From Petrosia ficiformis (Eukaryota; Porifera; Demospongiae; Haplosclerida; Petrosiidae), in assembly GCA_947044365.1 (NCBI GenBank), contig OX345645.1, forward strand, positions 4,411,741 to 4,475,740: a stretch of 64,000 nucleotides of DNA, given 5' to 3'. The notes below the pieces were generated by a model. The model saw only the letters and a list, made by a program, of their open reading frames with translations. It did not search any database and was not told the DNA's origin. Position numbers and translations under genes: made by a program. This document shows, piece after piece, positions 1 through 12,662 of this stretch (positions are counted from its first letter, which is position 1; every line of letters begins with the position of its first letter).

Positions 1-344
1 ACTTTGAAATTCAGAGAAGATTATCTAGTATATGAAAACAAATTTATAAAACATAAACTTAAATAGTCAATGGAGGTTTGTTAGATAATCACATAGGGAG
101 GAGGCAAAATGTATTCCCATTATTATGATTACCATCTTTGAATCATGTTAAGAGTTTACCAAAAGGAGAGAGGGATATTCAGGTATAGTTCATCTGATAA
201 TGATGTCACAATGATATACTATTATACTATAATTTTAGTGGAATCTAAAATATTATTAGATTTCTGTAGGTACTTTGATTAATAGTATAAATATTTTATT
301 CTAAGTTCTTGATTAATGTTTTGATTTATTGGAGTTGGTCATGG
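1..344. other. AT-rich flank without recognised gene
   Basis: I see no open reading frame, RNA gene or clear repeat here. The stretch is AT-rich and leads into the LTR-like sequence that begins near 345. Confidence 0.4.
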
Positions 345-885
345 ATATTGTTATGGACAGTAGGGCCATCCCTATGATTGCTTTCCATGGGGTTTAATGT
401 ATATATATATATATAATATATATAATTATATATATTCTTGTGTCACTTGCGTGAGTATGCGCTGTATAGTAGTTAAGGAAGTTACGTCATTCCAGGGGGC
501 TCGGTCAATTAATGGACGTGGCGCGTAATAGAATGCACACTCGAGCTCTACAGACCAGCAGAAAGAAAGTTGCTTGTAGCATACACAAAAACTGAAACTA
601 GCAGCAAGCCTAAAATATATTCCTAAAGTTCTACAAGGTTCTTTAAAAGGTAAGGAGAGTAGATAATCAAAATAATAGGTTGTTGTGTTTCAGGCATGAT
701 TACTGAATGCTGGACACCACAAAGCAGTCATAGGGATCCTTTTTTCTCTATATATTATATTGTTTCTTACTAATAATCTACATGTTCTTTATGTTCTAGA
801 ACTTCCATTCCCTTGATACAAATAACTTGCACTTATTGCTTTCATCAGAATAATATATTATAGTACTACCAGTGAATTGTACATG
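345..885 (+). repeat. 5' LTR-like region of a Ty3/gypsy element
   Basis: The part from about 345 to 690 matches, in reverse orientation, LTR-like sequences at 40075-40610 and 45980-46330. Shared words include GGGCCAT-CCCTATGATTG, the block around GTTAAGGAAGTTACGTCAT, GGGGGCTCGGTCAATTAATGG, and AAGGTAAGGAGAGTAGATAATC. A TA-rich microsatellite lies inside at about 400-440. The word TGGCAGCAGTGGGATCG at about 888 looks like a primer-binding site, similar to the 3' end of a Leu or Ser type tRNA, and is followed by gag-like coding sequence. The exact LTR boundaries are uncertain because the homology to the solo copies stops near 690. Confidence 0.5.
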
Positions 886-945
886 GTGGCAGCAGTGGGA
901 TCGATATCTAATGGCTAGCATAACACTACAGAAGCTCTTACCTTC

Positions 946-3515
946 ATGAAACCAGATGAATGGTTACGTTGGAATAAAAGTTTTGAACAGTTTCATGTTG
1001 CCTCAGGACTCAATACCGAGGGAGATGGAGGACAAGTGAGCACATTGCTATACTGTTTTGGAGAAGAGGCAGAGAATGTGCTGGCCTCTACAGATATCTC
1101 GATCAAAGCCAGAGGAAAATATGATGATGCCATAGCAGAGTTCAATGAATTCTTTAAAGTTTGCAAAAATGTGATTTTCGAGTGAGCCCGTTTCAATAGA
1201 CGAAACCAGCAAGAAGGAGAAACATCTGAGCAGTATATTACTGCATTATACAGCCTAGCAGAGAGCTGAAAATATGGTGATTTCAACAACGATATGATTA
1301 CAGACAGACTGTTAGTGGGAATCAGAGATGAAACACTCTCAGAAAGTCTGCATTTAGATGCAGACTGAAGTTTGGAAAAGGCAAAGAGAACAGTTAGACA
1401 AAAGGAGGCAGTAGAGCAGCAACAGCAAACACTAAAAGGAAGTAGCAAGAGCACCTCTATCACATTAAAGGCAGTCAGAACTAAATGGAAACAGCTACCT
1501 AGGAAGAATAGGATGTCAACTGGATCCACTGCAAGCAAGATACACAAACAGACTTCTAATCATTGCACTCGCTGTGGCAGGTAGAGCACAGCAGGGAGAA
1601 ATGTCCAGCTGTGAATGCTTTTTGCCACAAATGCAAACGCAGAGGACACTGCAGCTCTCAGTGTTTTGCAAAGAGCAGCACGTCATCGGTTACTGCTGGG
1701 AAAAACCCACAAGAAACACACACTGAAGTCAGCCTTGATGGAACCTACGTTGACACTATAATATCCGGACAACAGACAGCCTGGATAGTCAAAATCAGAG
1801 TTAGGAGTCAAGATACTACTTTTATAATTGATACTAGAGCTGAAGTCATTGCTGTGTTGAGGAATTCTTCTTGAAACTAAGGGACAAGGACCTACAGAAA
1901 CATTCCAGATTCCTATAGGAATATGGTCTTGGTTTCTCAGTAAACTGGCCAACCGCATCAAGTGCCCTACAAAATCCAACTGAAGCCTGATGCAAAGACA
2001 TGGGCCCTCTACACACATAGAACTGTACTGTTACCACTGAGAAGCAGAGTCCAGGATGAGCTAGCCAGAATGGAATCTCTAGGAGTTATGCGTGCGAAGA
2101 TTGTTGCAAATCCCAAGATGTCAAGTGCCATAAGGATATGTGTTGATCTCAAACACCTGAATGAAAATGTCCTACGTGAAGTACATCCACTCCCAAAGGT
2201 CAACGATGCACTTGCACAGCTCACAGTAGCCACCATCTTTAATGCCAACAGTGGATTTTGGCAAACACCCCTGAGCAGAAAGTCACGTCTGCTTACAACA
2301 TTCATAACTCCCTTTGGTCATTTTTGTTTCAGCAAGCTACTGTTTGGCATACTTGAACCACTTATAATGCCAGATGAATGAAAACCTTACAGGATTGGAT
2401 GGAGTTCCATGTCACATGGATGATGTTCTGATCTTCAGGAGAACGGCAGCAGAACATGACACCAGACTAAAGGAAGTACTGAAACAAGTAGAAGCAGCTG
2501 GAGCAAACCTAGGATACATAATCGACAAGAATGGGATCTCAGCAGACCCACAACAAGTAGCAGCTATCGCTCAGATGAAGCAACCGGCCAACGTTCCAGA
2601 ATTACACCTTTTATGGGCATCACACATCGGCTGGGAAAGTTCTCTATCTGTCTTGCTGAACTTATCCAGCCACTGAGGGAACTGTTGACCAAGAAAAATT
2701 GTTTAGCATGGGTACTAACCCAAGAATCTGCTTTCTCTGCAATCAAGACAGAACTTTCAAAGCCAACAATATTAGGTCTGTATGACTCAGAAGCCAATAC
2801 TATGATTTCTGCTGAGCAGTTCTACTCAAGAAAAACAAAATGATATCTGGAAACCAATAGCATATGCCTCAAGATCTATAACTAAAACTGAACAGCAATT
2901 TGCTTAGATTGAGAAAAAAGCACGTGCAACTGCATGGGCATGTGAAAAGTTTACTATGTATGTCTTAGGAAAGCACATTACCATCCAAACTGATCACAAA
3001 CCACTTGTTCCCCTGCTAAGTACTAAAAACCAAGACAACCTCCCTTCCAAAATACTATGTTTCAGACTATGACTCAACTGATTTGAATTTACCATCCACC
3101 ATGTGCCAGGCAAGAAACTACATGTGTATATACAGCTGACACCCTTTCAAGGGCTCCCATTGCTCCTCCAGGAGAGGGAAGTATAGTGTTTCAAAAAGAA
3201 CTGGAATATGCCGTCCACATAGTTAATTCTTCTAGCTAGTAAACATAGACTGCAAGAGTATCGAGATGCCCAAGCCAAAGATCACACTGAGGATGATTCA
3301 CCGGGGACACCAAGGTATCTAAAGGTGTAGACTTTGAGCAAGTAATTCAGTGTGGTGGCCTGGAATATCCACCCAATTGAAAACTATGGTTGAACAGTGC
3401 CCTGAATGTGCAAACCACACCATGAACCTATGATCTCCTTTACACTTCCAGACTATCAGTGGCAAAGGATTGGATCAGATATATTCCAGCCCAAAGGAAC
3501 TGTGTGGGTCAAAAT
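946..3515 (+). pseudogene. Decayed Ty3/gypsy retrotransposon, gag-pol remnant
   Basis: Successive frames carry the parts of a gypsy polyprotein in the normal order. A gag-like segment at 946-1460 contains W-x2-W near its start. A CCHC zinc knuckle lies near 1630-1670 (CHKCKRRGHCSSQC). A protease-like segment follows near 1780-1850, where the expected catalytic Asp-Thr-Gly has become DTR. A reverse transcriptase core covers 1962-2530, with VDLKHLNENV and, in place of the usual YxDD, HMDDVLIF. An RNase H-like part with TDHKPL lies near 2990. An integrase zinc-binding remnant at about 3290-3440 has H-x3-H and C-x2-C and is followed by QRIGSDIFQPKGT. Stops and frameshifts break every part (for example near 1186, 1585, 2382, 2677 and 2908), so it cannot make a working protein. 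Family assignment is from domain order and motifs only. It ends abruptly near 3515, where a different transposase-like sequence begins. Confidence 0.8.
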
Positions 3516-3529
3516 AAAAACCGCACAGT

Positions 3530-4079
3530 TGTTGGCTACATAGCCTGGAGAGTGATAACTGGATTAAACCGGAAAATAACCCTCTCGTTTATGCTGGTTG
3601 GTCACACAAGATGCTTTGTTGATGGCAATTTTGGCCTACTAAAAAGATTTTATGGCAGAAGTGACATTGATACAGTGCAGCAGCTACAAGAAATGACGAA
3701 CAATTCATCACAGAACAATGTTGCCCAAATGTATCCTTGGGAGTGGAGGGCATGGGACAAAATGTTGGATGGCTTATTCAAGCCTGTAAAGGGAATTAGG
3801 AGGTACCAGCATTTCACATTCTGTGATAGTCAGAAAGGAAATGTGTCTGTGAAAAGCACATGTGATGGAGAGGAAAATACTGTAAGCATACTTAAAAAGG
3901 GAGTTACAGTCAAGGAGGTGGAAGAAGCACAACTTCCTCAAATCATACAACCTGGAGGAATGACAAGAGAACAGAGGCAATCACACATGTCTAGTGTTGG
4001 CATTGCAAGTCATGGACTGTCAGTGAAATGTCATGAATATTGCTTACAAACCACAGCCATCCCAGGATTGTCACTATAA
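3530..4079 (+). pseudogene. DUF7869-like transposase fragment
   Basis: One open frame of about 180 codons contains VGHTRCFVDGNFGLLKRFY, then a region with W-x3-W and LFKPVKGIRRYQHFTF. This order of GHT-x(n)-D-x2-FGLLK followed by a K-GI-x2-Y-x2-F block resembles the C-terminal part of DUF7869-type transposase-like proteins that are abundant in sponges and corals. The match is from memory of the family, not from a search. There is no matching upstream domain: the frame runs directly out of gypsy integrase sequence at about 3515-3530. It is therefore a fragment, perhaps joined by insertion or recombination. The frame stops at 4077-4079, just before the tandem repeat that continues beyond 6480. 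Confidence 0.5.
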
Positions 4080-4240
4080 ACAGTTCCATCAATACTCATA
4101 TACAGGCAGCAATCAATGGAACCTCCAGGGAATGTCTCTTACACTAAAGTGTCCTGTCAGAGTTTCTATGAATTTCTATGAATGTCAGTATATACATTTT
4201 TTTTTCTATATCAATTTTAATGCATAAACAAAAATAAAAA
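4080..4240. repeat. Left part of a ~75-bp tandem repeat split by a LINE
   Basis: This contains degenerate copies of the unit seen at 6480-6990: ATCAATGGAACCTCCAGGGA, TACACTAAAGTGT, and TCTATGAATGTCAGTATATA. The array resumes on the other side of the LINE. Confidence 0.6.
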
Positions 4241-6480
4241 AAGGTATGCATTAAGGGTACACAAGATAGCACAAACGGCTAATATATAGTGCCCCCCAAG
4301 AGAGGGAAAAGACAGAAGGAAAACAAAACAAAAACAAAACAAAAAAGAAATAATAATAATGAAATAAAAGTTAAAGTATATTAGTGAGCAAATGCTCAGA
4401 CAGATGAGCCTTAAAAGAGTTAGACGAGGTGCTATTGACTACATGGGATGGAAGTGAGTTCCAATAAGGTATTACATCAACAAAAAATGAGAATTGGTGA
4501 GTGTTTGTCTTGGTAAGGGGTCGAGATATAATTCGGTTATGAGGATATCTCGGTGAAGGTGAGGGATGAGGAGTAAAAACATTATGAGGAATAATTGAAA
4601 AGTTGTTTAATATATTGTAACAAATCTTGAGCTTTTGTAACTTCCTTCTTGTAGACAACAGCTGCCAGTTACATTTGTTCAAATTAGTGTTATAAGAGGC
4701 TTTCCAGTCCTTAGTTACAACCTTGCCAGCAAAACCCTGTACCTTCTCGAGCTCATCAATAAGGATAGATTGGTGTGGGTCCCATACTGCAGCGCAGTAT
4801 TCCAATTTGGGAAGGACCACACTACGATAGATCTTCTGATGAGCCAGCGGAGTGGCTTGGTACAACCTACGGTAGATCAAACCAATTTGTTGTTTCGCTT
4901 TCGAGGAGATGTTATGCACATGCCTAGACCAATTTAGATCTGCTGTAACTGTGACACCTAGGTACTTGACTGAGAGGACATCAGCTATGGGGTTACCATC
5001 TATGTGAAGGTTGAGTGAGATTGGTTTAGGAGACCTAGTTATTGGCAGAGCATATGTCTTACTAGTGTTTAAGGTGAGACCATGATTAGTTGTCCAAAGA
5101 AGAATTTCATCAACATCTTGCTGAAAAGCAAGAGTCTCACAAGGTGAATTTATGGGTTTATACAGGACGATATCGTCTGCGTATAAGGCTAATTTACTAT
5201 TATGTGATAAAGGTAGATTACAGACTGAGTCCATAAAAATAGTAAAGAGGAGTGGTCCAAGAATGGACCCCTGTGGGACTCCAGATGTCACTTCACAGGT
5301 ATCTGAGGTGGTTCCATTAATTACCACTCTCTGGGTTCTACCAGACAGATAGTTTGAAAACCAGGAGAGAAGGGAACCTGAAATCCCAATTCTCTCCAGA
5401 GAAAGTAGAATCTGCTCATGTGGAACAGTATCAAAGGCCTTTTTTATATCAAAGAAAACTGCTCCAACTTGATGGTTACTGGACAGACACAAATGCCAGT
5501 CGTTTGTGATGGATAACAGAGCTTCTTGAGTAGAGGACCCAGCCCTAAAGCCAAATTGACGGCGAGAGAGCAAATGATGTGTTTGTAAGTAATTAGAAAC
5601 TCTTTGATGGACTATGCGTTCCAATACTTTCGAAACCAATGATAATAAGGAAATCGGACGATAATTGTTGATTAATGAAGGATCACCCGACTTCAAAATA
5701 GGTGTGACATTTGACAGCTTCCATTGTGATGTCACCTTACTAGTCTCAAGTGAAAGGTTAAATAACGAAGTGAGAGCAGGAGAGATAGAATCAGCAGTAT
5801 TTCTCACCATAATACTGGAAATGCCATCAGGACCTGAAGCTGTGTTTGTCTTGTATGTAGATAAAAGCTTAGATACTTCATCCACAGAACAAGTGATACT
5901 GGAAAGAGAACAGTCTAGATATTTAGAAGTGAGCGAAGGAGAAGAGGAGAAGGAGGAGGGACGAGAGAAGCAAGATGAGAAAAACTGATTGAATAAGTTT
6001 GCTTTCTCTAAGGGCCTTTGAACTTTCACTGACTGATGGCTAAGTGTGTCAGGGAAACAGGAACGGGTGGGGGATAATTTATAATAAGTTGACCAAAAGT
6101 CCTTTGGTGAATAAATATTATCAGAAAGTTTGGTGATGAAATTTTTCTTTGCAGAACGAAGGGCAGATGTGACTTGATTTCTGACTTTATTATATGCAGC
6201 CCAGGCATTGCCAGAATTAAGATGTTTAGCCCGTTTGAACAAAGAGAGCTTTTTTCGGATCAGACATATAGTGTCTTTAGTGATATAAGGCAAATTCTTC
6301 TCATAGAAATGGTCTTTTGGAGATACAGTTTGCCATAGTAATCATAAATATGTCGTACCACCTAACCCAGAAGTTATCTACATTATTATCAGAAAACAGA
6401 GCTGTTGGAAAAGCTCTCAAAGTGTTATTTGCTGTGAGAAAATCAGCTTTGTTATATAACCAAACTTTTCTTCTGACAGC
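4241..6480 (-). mobile_element. 5'-truncated non-LTR retrotransposon (jockey/CR1-like LINE)
   Basis: A minus-strand element of about 2.2 kb carries the second ORF of a LINE. Its 3' end lies near 4241-4370 and is AT-rich with A/C-rich simple sequence. Its 5' part is cut at about 6480, after roughly 60 codons of an interdomain segment (FLTANNTLRAFPTALFSD), so the endonuclease domain is absent. This is typical of incomplete reverse transcription. It is inserted within a tandem repeat array whose units lie on both sides (4080-4240 and 6490-6990). No clear target-site duplication was found. Confidence 0.85.
4371..6293 (-). CDS. LINE reverse transcriptase ORF (partial, long open frame)
   Basis: About 640 codons are open without a stop. 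The reverse transcriptase motifs appear in order: SGPDGI, the W-x5-P block with NYRPISLLS, then QFGFRAGSSTQEAL, FFDIKKAFDTV, SGVPQGSILGPLLF, the catalytic YADD, and KYLGV. The C-terminal region has W-x2-HVHNISSKA and LPKLEYCAAVWDPHQ, which is common in jockey and CR1-type proteins. The frame has no true ATG at its upstream edge. Coding continues upstream in another frame (about 6294-6480), so one frameshift near 6300-6325 separates it from the preceding segment. It lacks the apurinic endonuclease domain and cannot move on its own. The intact RT frame suggests a fairly recent insertion. Confidence 0.85.
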   Translation of the reverse strand: MPYITKDTICLIRKKLSLFKRAKHLNSGNAWAAYNKVRNQVTSALRSAKKNFITKLSDNIYSPKDFWSTYYKLSPTRSCFPDTLSHQSVKVQRPLEKANLFNQFFSSCFSRPSSFSSSPSLTSKYLDCSLSSITCSVDEVSKLLSTYKTNTASGPDGISSIMVRNTADSISPALTSLFNLSLETSKVTSQWKLSNVTPILKSGDPSLINNYRPISLLSLVSKVLERIVHQRVSNYLQTHHLLSRRQFGFRAGSSTQEALLSITNDWHLCLSSNHQVGAVFFDIKKAFDTVPHEQILLSLERIGISGSLLSWFSNYLSGRTQRVVINGTTSDTCEVTSGVPQGSILGPLLFTIFMDSVCNLPLSHNSKLALYADDIVLYKPINSPCETLAFQQDVDEILLWTTNHGLTLNTSKTYALPITRSPKPISLNLHIDGNPIADVLSVKYLGVTVTADLNWSRHVHNISSKAKQQIGLIYRRLYQATPLAHQKIYRSVVLPKLEYCAAVWDPHQSILIDELEKVQGFAGKVVTKDWKASYNTNLNKCNWQLLSTRRKLQKLKICYNILNNFSIIPHNVFTPHPSPSPRYPHNRIISRPLTKTNTHQFSFFVDVIPYWNSLPSHVVNSTSSNSFKAHLSEHLLTNIL

Positions 6481-6489
6481 TTACATGTA

Positions 6490-6995
6490 GATGGTAATCC
6501 GTGGAACATCCAGGGATTGTCACTTATACAAAAGTATATCACCAGATATTCTATGAGTATCAGTATATAGTGCCATGGAACATCTAGGGATTGTACTAAA
6601 GTATATTGTCAGAGATTCTATGAATGTCAGCATATAGCTGGCATTCCATGGAACATCCAGGGATTGTACTAAAATATATTGTCAGAGATTCTATGCATGT
6701 CAGCATATAGCTGGCATTCCATGGAACATCCAGGGATTGTACTAAAATATATTGTCAGAGATTCTATGCATGTCAGCATATAGATGGCATTCCATGGAAC
6801 ATACAGGGATTGTCACTATACTAAAGTATATTGTCAGAGATTCTATGAATGTCAGCATATAGCTGGCATTCCATTGAACATACAGGGATTGTCACTATAC
6901 TAAAGTATATTGTCAGAGATTCTATGAATGTCAGCATATAGCTAGTATTCCATGGAACATCCAGTGATTGTCACTACACTCATATTAATTGTCCA
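6490..6995. repeat. Tandem repeat, about 6 units of 73-82 bp
   Basis: Units begin with GGAACATCCAGGGATTGT and continue with TATATTGTCAGAGATTCTATG and GTCAGCATATAGCTGGCATT. Starts are near 6504, 6577, 6650, 6724, 6797, 6876 and 6952. Units differ mainly by presence or absence of CACTATA after GGGATTGT. Confidence 0.85.
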
Positions 6996-6999
6996 CTAT

Positions 7000-8034
7000 A
7001 TGAAAAAGACATTTTTTTTATTGTTCATCTGAATGAGGAGTTGTAAATTGAACTGAAGATTATGGCATATAATTCCTGGTTATAATTCCTGGTTATAATG
7101 TATGGTTACAATATATTGATGTTTAACGTTTGCTATTAATTATTAATGGTAGGCGTGGTTAACGAGATTAGATTCTCTCAGAGGAATTCAGAACTAAACA
7201 AAGTCAATATTCCAGAAGGTTAAGGCTCTGTCCAAATTCGTGTGCAGTCACAGTTCTTTATTTCATGTTGAAATAGCAAAATGATTGTCTTGACAAAGAT
7301 GGGTATGACCATTAGAATTGCATCAGATTCTCCTGCCTTCATAGATGTTAGGAAAAGCTTGAAGCTTGCATAAGCATAAGGACTGGTGAATATGTAGACA
7401 TCTCCTCAAGTGGAGACTTCCAAATGTGAAGCTTAAGTTTTCTTGGTGAATAATAGACAATAACTTTTTCCATTATACAGAGGATTTTAGTTGCATTGAC
7501 ACAATTATTCCGTTCCGTAACTACACCCTCTGTAAGTATGTACATAATTTTATGTATATTATATACAGAACGAAATAATTGTGAGTTCATGTTTATTGAA
7601 ATTCGCTGTAAAAAGGAAATTTTATCATAACTGATTTGCTTAATAATTAATTACCGTTTAAACTGGGTTTCAATGAAACATTTAGCGTACTATGGTCCGT
7701 ACTACGGTCCGTACTACAAAGACAAAACGTGAAATTTTTTTGTTGTCTACTGCACTTCTTCAGGTTCCAGTTTTCAACTACACAGAAAGGTAGAGACACT
7801 AGTGCCACAGCAATGACTGAACATAGTCATCACAAAGCAACTATTTTCTCAATATATCTTGTTTTTACATATTAATTAGTAAATGCAACAATCTCAATGT
7901 CACTATAGGCTTCATAGTATGATTTATGTATTGACATTTTTTCTTCAAACCAAAATCTCATCCAAATTTGAAAACAGCAACTAAATTGCCAAAGGCTTTT
8001 GGTTGATTGTCTGGTTTTGTGTGTGGTATGTCTG
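7000..8034. other. Intergenic, downstream of TASP1
   Basis: No convincing gene. A small minus-strand frame at 7348-7590 has no recognisable domain and is probably chance. TACGGTCCG-type short direct repeats lie near 7690-7715. Confidence 0.4.
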
Positions 8035-11000
8035 TTAATCCAAAAATGTCAGCGAAACTATAAATACTAGCACTTGCACTAAGGTGCCAATAGGTTTGCA
8101 AGAAACTTTAGAACTTTCCCAAACCTTTTGGTTCTGATGTTATAACAGTTCAGTGATGAGGGTTAATGAATAAATAAGACACAGTTGAATTTGAGCCTAC
8201 TGTTAAAACACATTCATATTATTTATTACCTTTGGGTTTTCTTCACTACCAGTACAATATGAAATCAGCATATTATCAGTCGAATGAGCCCAACAAAATT
8301 CAGCAGAACCTATCAGTAGAAAGAACACAACACTGTCATTTACAAGGTTGTCAGTTTTACATGTATATACTATACAATATTATTATGTGATTGTACGTTT
8401 ACTATACATGTACATTTGCACTACCTAAGCAGCTTCAATGAGGATAGTCACCACAGTTTTGATGGTCCAGCTAAATTAGAATATACTATTAAATTTTGGT
8501 AAAAGAGGCATATACTATGAATTATTTGAAGAGATAAAACTAACCACATCCATTTGCGAATCATTGTAAATTATCAATCACTCACTCGGAACACAAATGG
8601 TCAGCCTAACAACTACACAATGATTCCTAATTTCCTAATGGTTCCATGTTGTGTTTTCATAATTACATTGTTATTTTCAAATGGGAATGATATCAATACA
8701 TAACAGGTTATACCTATGTACATACATACAATACTATGCTATTACACATTGTTTTGCTATTTTTGTCACTTGTGACATGTACTTTTCATACTAAGGACAA
8801 GTCACCAAGAGACCATTTTCTATGGCAAATTACAAATAATTAATATGTGGTATATCACTACTAACCTGATGGTAATACATGTAGCACTATGACTCCAGCG
8901 TGTTTTGATTCTATATCAGTTAGAAAAGGTGACTCTACAAAAAATTGATTATAATTATGATAATTATTATTGATTCATTCTATACTTACCTATGAATTTC
9001 TTTTGTAATGAATTATGTAAAGAGAATGATCCATATAATCTACAGAATAATATAATAATGATAATAATTATGGTCATTATGTAGCATGTTTTGTGATTGA
9101 CATTATCCTGAAAGACAAATTCAATGAAGATACAAACGTCTTTTCGCATCCATTGTTAACTTCTGGTAAGAACGTTTTGATGCTCTAGAACTCCCACTGT
9201 AACCAAAAGATTACAGGAAAGCAAATAATGAATGCACTTGCAAAGCAGAACCCTTGCCACAAGCGTAATTTGGGAAACAAGAATGATTCATCAGTCACTG
9301 ACAAGAAAATAATATTTATAATTATTATACTGAGATTACATTATATATATGTGTGTTGCAACTTACACTCCAAGTCCTACTAAGAGAACTTAATTCCAAG
9401 CACAGTGTTAAAATCAAGAAGAAATTAGAAAGCAGGCTTCAATCATGTGGATGAAATGAAATGAGTAGAGCTAGAAATTGACAACCAAGCTTAGAGCCAG
9501 CTCAAAGTCGTAGCAGCCACTACTTCAATTGTACTTCATTTCAAGCTGTGATTCGATGACCGTGAGTTAAAAAAATTGTCATAACTTTAAAGTATAGTTT
9601 TATATATAATTGATAGTACTGCTTATGACAATATTGCGCTTCTTTTGATATCGCACCTAGATAGTTTAGTTCTTGTTTGTTATGTGAAACAAGTTCAGTA
9701 ATTCATGCTTGGAATAAATTCTTACAAACAGCGGAAAAGAACAATAAATGTGCATGCAGCAAAAAAAACATTGGGTGGGCTCAATGATTTACAATTTCAA
9801 TAAATTTTTTTCACAAATGAAAATAATTATGACAAAACATCAAAAAGAGGATTTAGTGAGTACATTAAAAAGGAGAAGACTAAATGTAGTGTCAACTCAG
9901 CAGCAGAAACATACTCTATCCCAAAGCCCACACTACATGACTATCCGTATCCATGCATAGGATCAGGTAGGCCTACTATTCTGACCGAAGAAAAGGAGAG
10001 AGAGACAATATACTGCTGCTAAACCTTCCAAAAAATGGGTTTGGGCTAAATAAGGAAACAGTAGGTGCAAATGTTGTAGACGTTTAGACTACTTAAATAG
10101 ACACAAAATAATCTAGTTGGATGAAATGGATTTAGAGCTGGACTGAGGAATATTTCTGTTAACTAAGTCTGCTATTCCTCCCTGGAAGCTGGCACCCTCA
10201 CTTCCAATTACAAGTGAATCGTCACACACATCATCTACCAGTGAAGGACCACCCAAGACATCTATTCATCAGAACTGTGACAGAACTACATATGGGAACA
10301 AAGGGAGAAACAATGAAAGCAAAGAGAAGGAAGATTTAAGTACATTTTAAGGGGAAGCACTGACAAACGATGAGATTTCCAGATTTGATGAAGAGTTTAG
10401 AGGAAACAGAAGGAGAAACAGGAGAAACAGTAGAGAAAAAGACAGAGCGCTGCTGCTGCTGATAGAAAACAACAAGAAGAAAAAAAAAACGAAAAGAAAA
10501 GGGAGAGGGTTATTAATGATCACACCTCAAAAAGACCAAACCTACATGATGTTGAAGAGAATTGGTAGGAACAGAATGAGAATGACAATGAAAAGGAAAG
10601 GAAAAAGAAAGATAGAGAATTGCCGTTCAGAAGGAAGAGAAAAAGAAAGAGGACTGTCACTAATAATCAGAGATCAAAGAGGGTAAAAATGATGTTATTG
10701 ACCCTATTCATGATGAACAACATGTGGAGAGGAATAAAGGGATGAAGAAGCAGATGACTGGATGGTCGCAGCAATAAGTGCTTGAGATGGTATCATTAAT
10801 TCATTCTATCATTGTTCTAATAAGTTAGGCGGCATACTCAACACTCATCTATATCTAGGTATTCTAAACTTTTTCATTAATCATCCAATGGTAGTACCTA
10901 CTACTCTTTTCAAATTTCTTGTTATTCACTATTGTTTTTACTCACTATTCAATCTTCTTCAATCATCAGTGATCTGTATATTCTTAAATTATACCCAGAA

Positions 11001-12626
11001 ACATGTGTTTGTCCATATGGTATCGAGAAAATAACAGAAAGAAGTATCATCTATAGTAGAAATATAATAGCCTGCATCCTACTGTATTCCAATAAACCAG
11101 AATTGCTCATGTAACAATAATAGCAACTACAGAAACGTTTGTCTGGGAATACCCTCCCCTACCTTACACTTGTTATATTGAGATTACATTAATATGTGTG
11201 TGTGCGTTACAACTTACACTCCAAGTCCTACCAAGAGTACATAATTGCTACTCTAATTATCCTTTATAGCTCTGATATCACCTATATGTAACATTTGACG
11301 CCTACTCAGTTGGGTGTGCGTTTCTAGTGTTACAAAGCACTCCAAATGTTCATAATTGGTGTCAGGGATAAGCCCATGAAAATGGCTAAAAACGTTGATG
11401 GTTTTTGGCCGCCCTTTGCCCTAAATATACATATAGAGTATGGGTGAATTTTAAAGGGTGTGTCTCCCTGTTAATGGGAGTTGAAGGGGGCTGTGCCCCC
11501 TCAAAACTTGGGGATTCAGTGGCCCCGCCCACACAATCTGGTGGGTAGCTGAGACATTTCTCTTGCTGTAAAACCTGATATCGTGGGTGTAGCTGGTGCA
11601 GTGGGATTGTTTTCTTTGTCCCAGTTGCAGTCAAAAGAGGGAGAACACTGTATTTCAATTAGTCCTACGAAACGCTTGGGAACTTTCAGTCTCAGTAAGC
11701 AAGTTGCTAGAAGTAGTACTCCAGGTTGGAAAAGGAACCGAGTTTTGGGTCACAGTACACAAAGTAAACAGTTGCCAAGATATCAGTAGCAGAGATGCCA
11801 GTGTTGGAAATAGGAAGAATTTTAAAAAACAAGCTCAGTCCTCTAAGAGGAGAAATAAAATAAAACTAAGAAGAAATTAAAAAACAGTTTTGTGGCTTCA
11901 ATCACATGCATGAAATGAATGGGTGGAGCCATTCCACCTACAAGGGCGTGGGTTAATAATAAAAGTACAAACAGACCAACTACTTTAGATTATCTCTTAT
12001 TGATATCTTGTAATAATTTATTATGATAGGTACTACTATAATAATTATCATAACACTTACACAGATGAAGCCACCTCTTTTGCTAACATAGTTTTGATTA
12101 AACATTCCCCTGTACCTATAATAATTATATGTACATAATTATATAAAAGAAAGACTTATTATTATTAATATATAATGATAATTATATTACATGTATATTG
12201 TATTTATATATAAAGTAGGTGTATATGCCACCTGCTGTGGATATAATCCAAGGCTTGTAGGGCCAAGCAATATATCCACAACAAGTAGTATATCTGGCAT
12301 ATACACCTAGCCATGGTTTACATAATATTTACACTATAATTTAACAATTGAATTTTTAATGATGTGTTATGAGACCTAACTACATCAAAAGGTTGCCATG
12401 GTAGTATAACATATATATATATTATATATATACGTATATGTTATAAATATATATATAATATCAGCACCCAACAGACAATATAAAACAGAATATCAAATTG
12501 TGGTTTGTATAATGTAATATGCACTTATATACTACATGACTAGAAAGTAGCCTGCACAATATGCCTTGTTTGAAAATGTATAAACCTTCTATGAAAAAGT
12601 ATCATACATGATGTTATCTGAGATGA

Positions 12627-12662
<36 letters not shown>

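Noticed and set aside
993..1547. 184-codon minus-strand frame
   Set aside because: It is antisense to the gag-like part of the gypsy remnant and rich in Leu, Ser and Cys without a domain.
7348..7590. 80-codon minus-strand frame as the last TASP1 exon
   Set aside because: No similarity to the taspase C-terminus. The exon at 8035-8133 keeps phase 0 and matches the expected SRLPPGA region better.
7958..8078. Alternative TASP1 last exon ending FGNLVAVFKFG
   Set aside because: The frame is open, but every acceptor before it is out of phase with exon 13 unless an earlier weak donor is used.
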